The position numbers and the translations under genes were made by a program. DNA of 42,984 nucleotides. Origin: a virus. Position 1 is the stretch's first letter, and each line of letters begins with the position of its first letter. Positions 39,054-42,984 of the stretch are shown one piece after another. The notes below the pieces were generated by a model. It was not told the origin of the DNA. It saw only the letters and a program-made list of their open reading frames with translations, and did not search any database. The stretch spans positions 1 through 42,984 of IMG/VR virus record IMGVR_UViG_3300020469_000088. The stretch is one strand, 5' to 3'.

Positions 39054-39854
39054 TTATTCCCCTTTATAGGATTTAGTGATAAGAGCTTTACCTTCATCGG
39101 TCTTAGCTACAGCAGCGTAGGCCAAGGCATGTTCACTCTTCTTCATTTTATGTTCGTCCATGTAGGACTTTACGAGGGCGTCCAACTTATCAGACGCAGA
39201 GGCAAACTCTCCGTCAACATCAGATTTACCCAGCTCAGTCATACTACCTTCAAAGGCTTTGTCGGCTGCTTTGAGTGCTTGCATGATTGTTTCTTCGTCT
39301 CCGAAATTGGCAACCAAAGATTTGGCTACTTCAAGATCAAAGTGTGGTAGTTCGGCCTCTGCATGTTTAACTAAGATAGCATCTGCCTTAGCAACTTCTG
39401 CTTCTTCTAGTGCCTTAAGAATAGGCGCAGGAATATCAGCCTTGTTGATTTGCTCATCACCGTAAGTCATATACTCAGGCTCAACCATTTTTTCGATTGA
39501 TTCTGCTTTAACGATGTAACCAGCTTCTTTCAGAGACTTGCTAAGGCGATCAATCTCGGCTTTAGCTAGATCTAGTTCAGCTTTAACGGTATCTACCTCG
39601 TCCAACGGACCTTGGTAATCTTTCTTCATGTCCATGTTATACATTTTCATAGCTTCGTCCTCGGACATACCTTTGTCCATGTAAGGCTTCAGCTTGGCTT
39701 TCATGTCATCAGACATTTTTTCTACTTCGTTCTCCATAGTTTCTCCCTCGGAGTTGTCCCTTTTATAAAGAGAGACCATTGCTTGTTTGTTAGCTGGACG
39801 ATCAACCAAGGACAGTTCATCTAACTCAAGTTGTTTAAGTAAATTAGGCATCAT
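39054..39854 (-). CDS. Capsid scaffolding protein
   Basis: From ATG at 39854 (AAGGA upstream; 39851 is an equally possible start) the 266-residue protein begins MMPNLLKQLELDELSLVDRP. That ELSLVDRPAN motif is typically found at the end of XkdF-type proteases or the start of the following gene. A long acidic, helical, Lys/Glu/Ala/Met-rich body follows (KAELDLAKAEIDRLSKSLKE), with many predicted coiled coils. It would guide capsid assembly and be degraded by the protease. It overlaps the protease gene by 11 bases. Confidence 0.72.
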   Translation of the reverse strand: MMPNLLKQLELDELSLVDRPANKQAMVSLYKRDNSEGETMENEVEKMSDDMKAKLKPYMDKGMSEDEAMKMYNMDMKKDYQGPLDEVDTVKAELDLAKAEIDRLSKSLKEAGYIVKAESIEKMVEPEYMTYGDEQINKADIPAPILKALEEAEVAKADAILVKHAEAELPHFDLEVAKSLVANFGDEETIMQALKAADKAFEGSMTELGKSDVDGEFASASDKLDALVKSYMDEHKMKKSEHALAYAAVAKTDEGKALITKSYKGE

Positions 39855-40791
39855 AAGATTCCTTGATTGCACGACCACCTATTGAGAAGGCCGCAAGTTC
39901 ACCAGATTTGACCCTAGCCCAGACGTCATCATCGTAGACTTTAAAAGCTACAACCCAACCCTCTCGGTCACTCTGGATGCCAAGGGATTCACCAATCTCT
40001 TTGGTGACAGGCATAGAGTGGATAACCGCTCCAATCTGATCCCCTTTGTGCATTTCTTTACCGACACGAATATTTTCCATGAAGTTATTCACGGCCTTTA
40101 CAAGTGTCTCCGGTTCGATAACATCGCCTTGGCGATCAACCACAGGTTCGCCCTTTTCGGTAACGACTGAGGCCCACCCATAGACGAGACGTTGTTCGTC
40201 ATCTGCCTTAAGGATTTGTCCTTCGATATTATGTTTTGTGATTTGTGACACTGAGGTTCCTCCCTCCCACATTCTGCAAGACCAGTATCCTGCTGTCGTT
40301 TTATCCTTCTTTGAGTCGCAGTTATGCCTTGCACGGAAGTTGGCCCTAGCTTTCGGGTCATCTCTCCGTATCTCCATATTGGGGTCTCCGAAAGCCACAC
40401 GTTTGACTTTACCTCCGCTTTGTACGAAAACTTCAAACTTCTTGTTGCCACCCTTAATACGACGAGGTTTGTTTAAGGTGACTTGCTCCCCTTGATACTC
40501 AGCCTTTGTTACTTCTTCGTCAGACTTCTTACTACTAGAAGCATGTGAAGCTGGTAGAAGGTCTTTGTCGTGCTTAGGAGATTTAGAGCCCGATACAATC
40601 CGAAGGAAGCTGTTTACCCTAGCCATAGCCCACTGTTCAGGAGACTTTACGTTAGGTCTTACAGATCCGGGATTTGTCTTATATGCACCAATACCACGAC
40701 GGTATACAGCCTCTAGCATAGAGGTCGTTACCTTATGCTTAGACCTAGCATTATGCTCCTTTACTTTATTAGCTATTCCCGCTTTAGGCAT
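39844..40791 (-). CDS. Prohead protease (XkdF / S78-like) with N-terminal extension
   Basis: The C-terminal half is an XkdF-type prohead protease: QRLVYGWASVVTEKGEPVVD, GDVIEPETLVKAVNNFM, a candidate catalytic His in GKEMHKGDQIGAV and Ser in GELAAFSIGGRAIKES. The N-terminal about 170 residues form a separate region with VKRVAFGDPNMEIRRDDPKA, then FRARHNCDSKKDKTTAGYWS, a pattern I know from other marine phage proteins, possibly metal-binding (H-N-C...C-R). The fusion may tether the protease to another head component. The ATG overlaps the preceding stop. Confidence 0.8.
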   Translation of the reverse strand: MPKAGIANKVKEHNARSKHKVTTSMLEAVYRRGIGAYKTNPGSVRPNVKSPEQWAMARVNSFLRIVSGSKSPKHDKDLLPASHASSSKKSDEEVTKAEYQGEQVTLNKPRRIKGGNKKFEVFVQSGGKVKRVAFGDPNMEIRRDDPKARANFRARHNCDSKKDKTTAGYWSCRMWEGGTSVSQITKHNIEGQILKADDEQRLVYGWASVVTEKGEPVVDRQGDVIEPETLVKAVNNFMENIRVGKEMHKGDQIGAVIHSMPVTKEIGESLGIQSDREGWVVAFKVYDDDVWARVKSGELAAFSIGGRAIKESYDA

Positions 40792-41327
40792 TATGCCTGT
40801 CCTCCCATTCCAGAGTGGTTTACACAGTAATAGTGCAAAGTGGGTGTACTGGCACTTATTACGATTGTTACAGTTGCACCAGAAGAACCAGCAGTTCCCG
40901 ATACAGTTACCCCTGTAGTGTACTCAGAGCCACCCCCAGCATGAGTGCCGTTAGGAGTGGTAGAAAACCTTAGTGGGTGAGAGGAATTAGAAGAGTCCGA
41001 TTGGTCAAATACATAAGTTCTTCCAGCGACAAAACCTACTGATGGACTTACTGCTCCCCCAATGTAAAACTTGTTACCTGTACCATAACTGTTAGTGCCA
41101 GAGGCTACTGTTACTATTAAGTTTACCTCACCAGAAAATTTAGGGAGATACTCTTTAAACCACTTAGCTTCCCTAAATGTATTAAACTTACTGAGTTTGG
41201 TTGGGTTTGAACCGTGAGTAACGTGGTATTTAGAAGTAGACGTATTAAACGTAGCTACATTCTCATTGTTGTTACTAGTATAAGGGGACTCACTTCTAGC
41301 CCACTTGTTGTAGTCTGATGTTGACAT
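40791..41327 (-). CDS. Virion protein with cupredoxin-like C-terminal domain
   Basis: Residues about 66-178 look like a small beta-barrel of the cupredoxin type. The four residues that bind copper in type 1 sites are all in place: H117 in SHPLRF, C168 and H171 in YYCVNHSGM, and M174. The closing YYC.NHSGMGG pattern is widespread in marine phage structural proteins. The N-terminal 60 residues (FNTFREAKWFKEYLPKF) are charged and may attach to the virion. Whether copper is bound in this phage is not known. AGGAG precedes the ATG, which overlaps the previous stop. Confidence 0.7.
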   Translation of the reverse strand: MSTSDYNKWARSESPYTSNNNENVATFNTSTSKYHVTHGSNPTKLSKFNTFREAKWFKEYLPKFSGEVNLIVTVASGTNSYGTGNKFYIGGAVSPSVGFVAGRTYVFDQSDSSNSSHPLRFSTTPNGTHAGGGSEYTTGVTVSGTAGSSGATVTIVISASTPTLHYYCVNHSGMGGQA

Positions 41328-41674
41328 TATACGCTCCTACAACGGAGTATGACAGCCCGTTGAATAGTGGTGTTCAGACTTGTGGTAATAGTGCAGATAA
41401 AGGTGTAATCTCTTTTATCTACTCCACCAGCAATATAAATAATAGCTGACTTACCCGAAAGTGCCTGAGAAATATTCTGTATGGAATCAGTCTCTGCTCC
41501 ACCACTAGCAAAGGTTAGATCTCTACCTGCTGCTAGTACCGTCTCTGTAGGATAGTTAGTAGACCTTACAGACCATACTACATTAGAAATAGTCATGCCC
41601 TCTGTAACTGTAGTCCAATCTACACTGTAGTCTAGCAGTTCATCAGGGTCTTTATTGGGCCAAACTAAACTCAT
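41327..41674 (-). CDS. Small Ig-like virion protein (fibre adaptor-like)
   Basis: The 115-residue protein reads WPNKDPDELLDYSVDWTTVT, then MTISNVVWSV and DYTFICTITTSLNTTIQRAV followed by ILRCRSV, a pattern common in phages for a small beta-sandwich protein thought to link fibres or decorate heads. It has no catalytic residues. AGGA lies 7 bases before the ATG. It sits between the junction-spanning protein and the cupredoxin-like gene, so these probably form one surface module. Confidence 0.65.
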   Translation of the reverse strand: MSLVWPNKDPDELLDYSVDWTTVTEGMTISNVVWSVRSTNYPTETVLAAGRDLTFASGGAETDSIQNISQALSGKSAIIYIAGGVDKRDYTFICTITTSLNTTIQRAVILRCRSV

Positions 41675-41685
41675 ATCAATTCCTA

Positions 41686-42984
41686 TTAGGCGGCTACATT
41701 ACGTGGGGAGGTCTCTGTTACATTTGCTACACGGCTTATTGGTATCGGGAAACTGGATCTTGCAGGATTATACAGGTGCTTAATTGTTTCATAATCAAAG
41801 GTAACACCTATTGCAGTTACGTTAGGGTTAAAGAATAACTCAACGTACTGTCCGTCTATTGCGGTAAAGCTAACACCACCGTGAAAAACAGTCACTGGAT
41901 CTAGTGTTGGTAAATCAAAGGAAGCACTTACAAGGAAGGTAATACTACCAAGAGAAGAAGATACACTGTTGCCGTTGGGGAATACAGTAGAGGACGCAAC
42001 AGGTGCAGCAATTACATTAGACTCTAGTGTAGTCTCCAGCCCTGCACTTATAACCGCTTTTGAGGTTGATAGGGTTGTAATAGTGCCAAGAGATGCAGTA
42101 GTAGGGAAGCTAGAGGTTAGAGGCTCAAGTACGTTTGCTTGAACACTTCCTAGACCCACGGTAGAAATATAACCAGTTACAGGAAGTGTATTGTGAGATG
42201 ATAGAGTTATTAACCCTAAAGCTGTGGTTATGGGTAGTGCAGGAACTTGCTCTGTAGAACTCTGGTTAGCTAACTGTCCTAAAGAAACAGTAGCCTTTAA
42301 TGAATCCTCTGCAACTAGGTCGGGGTGAGAATTATTAAGTGTCCAATAAATATTTGTACTTACAGTTAAGGGGAAGCTATCTGTTAACTGTTTTTGTACA
42401 CTACTATTAGCTAAGTCAGAAAGTGCAAATGTTCCTATAAGGGTCGCAGAACTGCTAAGAGAACTTAACTGAAACCTTAAAGATGGGTCACTAAATGTCG
42501 TATACTCGGTAATACCAGAAAGGGCAGGTTTTGCATTTACAAGGGTGGCTACACTACCAAGAGATGCGGTAACAATATTAGAGGTCGTAAGTCCCTGATT
42601 AGCTACTGCAACAGTCACAGCACCAAGGCTAACAGTTGCTTCTTGGTCGTGGTTGTAAGGAGCAAAGTGCTGTAGTCTAGCCCTGTAAACAACCTTACCT
42701 ATAGGCTCACCATAACTTACAGTACCAGAAACACCCTCTGGTTTAAGTAAGTAGTTATAACCAGTGTTACCTAGTTGTCCTTGTGATAAGACACCTTCAA
42801 GACCAGTGACAGGTCTAAACTGTCCTACAATAGCACTTATGTTAGTAGTAACAAGAGAAGGACTAGCCGAGAGTCCCGTCAGTGTCACAGAGTTATTCAT
42901 ATAAGACAGTACAGCACTAGAGTTTAACTCAAACGTACCTATCTCTACTAGACTTGCGGTGTATGCACTAGGCGCACCGCCAGT
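41686..42984 (-). CDS. Junction-spanning virion protein, C-terminal part (partial)
   Basis: An ATG at 42900 starts a 404-residue frame, but the frame is open for 28 more codons to the right edge and matches the left-end copy, so the true start is probably the ATG at 660. The whole protein would be about 549 residues. It consists of repeated short beta segments with ASLG, SLGAV or VGLGSV patterns and many Thr/Ser/Val residues, like a stacked-repeat surface or fibre protein. No enzyme motif is seen. It precedes the Ig-like and cupredoxin-like genes in the late transcript. Confidence 0.7.
   Translation of the reverse strand, partial: TGGAPSAYTASLVEIGTFELNSSAVLSYMNNSVTLTGLSASPSLVTTNISAIVGQFRPVTGLEGVLSQGQLGNTGYNYLLKPEGVSGTVSYGEPIGKVVYRARLQHFAPYNHDQEATVSLGAVTVAVANQGLTTSNIVTASLGSVATLVNAKPALSGITEYTTFSDPSLRFQLSSLSSSATLIGTFALSDLANSSVQKQLTDSFPLTVSTNIYWTLNNSHPDLVAEDSLKATVSLGQLANQSSTEQVPALPITTALGLITLSSHNTLPVTGYISTVGLGSVQANVLEPLTSSFPTTASLGTITTLSTSKAVISAGLETTLESNVIAAPVASSTVFPNGNSVSSSLGSITFLVSASFDLPTLDPVTVFHGGVSFTAIDGQYVELFFNPNVTAIGVTFDYETIKHLYNPARSSFPIPISRVANVTETSPRNVAA
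42676..42984. repeat. Terminal direct repeat, right copy (imperfect)
   Basis: This is the partner of 1-309, aligned base for base with about 11 mismatches. Five of the mismatches change four residues and six are silent. It lies inside the coding sequence of the junction-spanning protein. Confidence 0.9.

Noticed and set aside
1-42984. Lysogeny module (integrase, repressor, attachment site)
   Set aside because: No integrase or recombinase motif and no repressor-like protein found in any reading frame I examined.

Overview
The window is an essentially complete genome of a tailed, siphovirus-type bacteriophage, probably marine and probably infecting an alphaproteobacterium. The evidence is an HK97-type head, a long-tail module with a 930-residue tape measure and a lambda J-like tip, a T7-like replication set, and marine-virus hallmarks: a monomeric B12-dependent ribonucleotide reductase, ThyX, MazG, DUF3310, and a structural protein with a cupredoxin-like domain. 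One lysis gene resembles the three-TM holin of gene transfer agents, a mainly alphaproteobacterial family. I see no integrase, repressor, phage RNA polymerase or tRNA gene, so a virulent lifestyle is the simplest reading. The host is inferred, not shown.

Layout. The first 309 bases recur at the right end (42676-42984) with about 11 mismatches and no gaps, and one reading frame crosses the junction. The sequence therefore behaves as a circular or circularly permuted map of about 42.7 kb. Two transcription arms diverge from a gene-free control region (7182-8143) and converge on a bidirectional terminator at 23555-23588.

Rightward arm (8144-23552). A cysteine-rich zinc-site protein and a metallopeptidase come first, with two tiny genes and a terminator. 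Then come small unknown genes, ThyX, a cytosine-C5-methyltransferase-like protein, primase-helicase, family A DNA polymerase, ssDNA-binding protein, 5'-exonuclease, a small endonuclease, MazG, class II RNR, a second nuclease-like protein and DUF3310. Most genes overlap by 1-40 bases (ATGA or TAATG junctions), so translation is probably coupled.

Leftward arm (from about 7181 through the left end, re-entering at 42984 and running to 23593). Three small genes come first, then small and large terminase, portal, a group of surface or fibre-like proteins including a LamG-like protein, a cupredoxin-like protein and the junction-spanning protein. Next are prohead protease, scaffold, decoration protein, major capsid protein, connectors, tail terminator, tail tube, two tail chaperones joined by a likely -1 frameshift, tape measure, baseplate and tip, collar-domain fibre, fibre chaperone and a lysis cassette.

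Unexplained structure is concentrated in the control regions. There is a 47-bp iteron array (7335-7570), and two clusters of a CCTACNGTGGGAA-type repeat flank the early block 8144-11181. Copies of that repeat core recur inside four late or replication genes, always on the + strand. Paired 10-bp palindromes spaced exactly 11 bp apart lie near 6.2 kb and 13.8 kb. These repeats are the best candidates for an undescribed replication or regulatory system.
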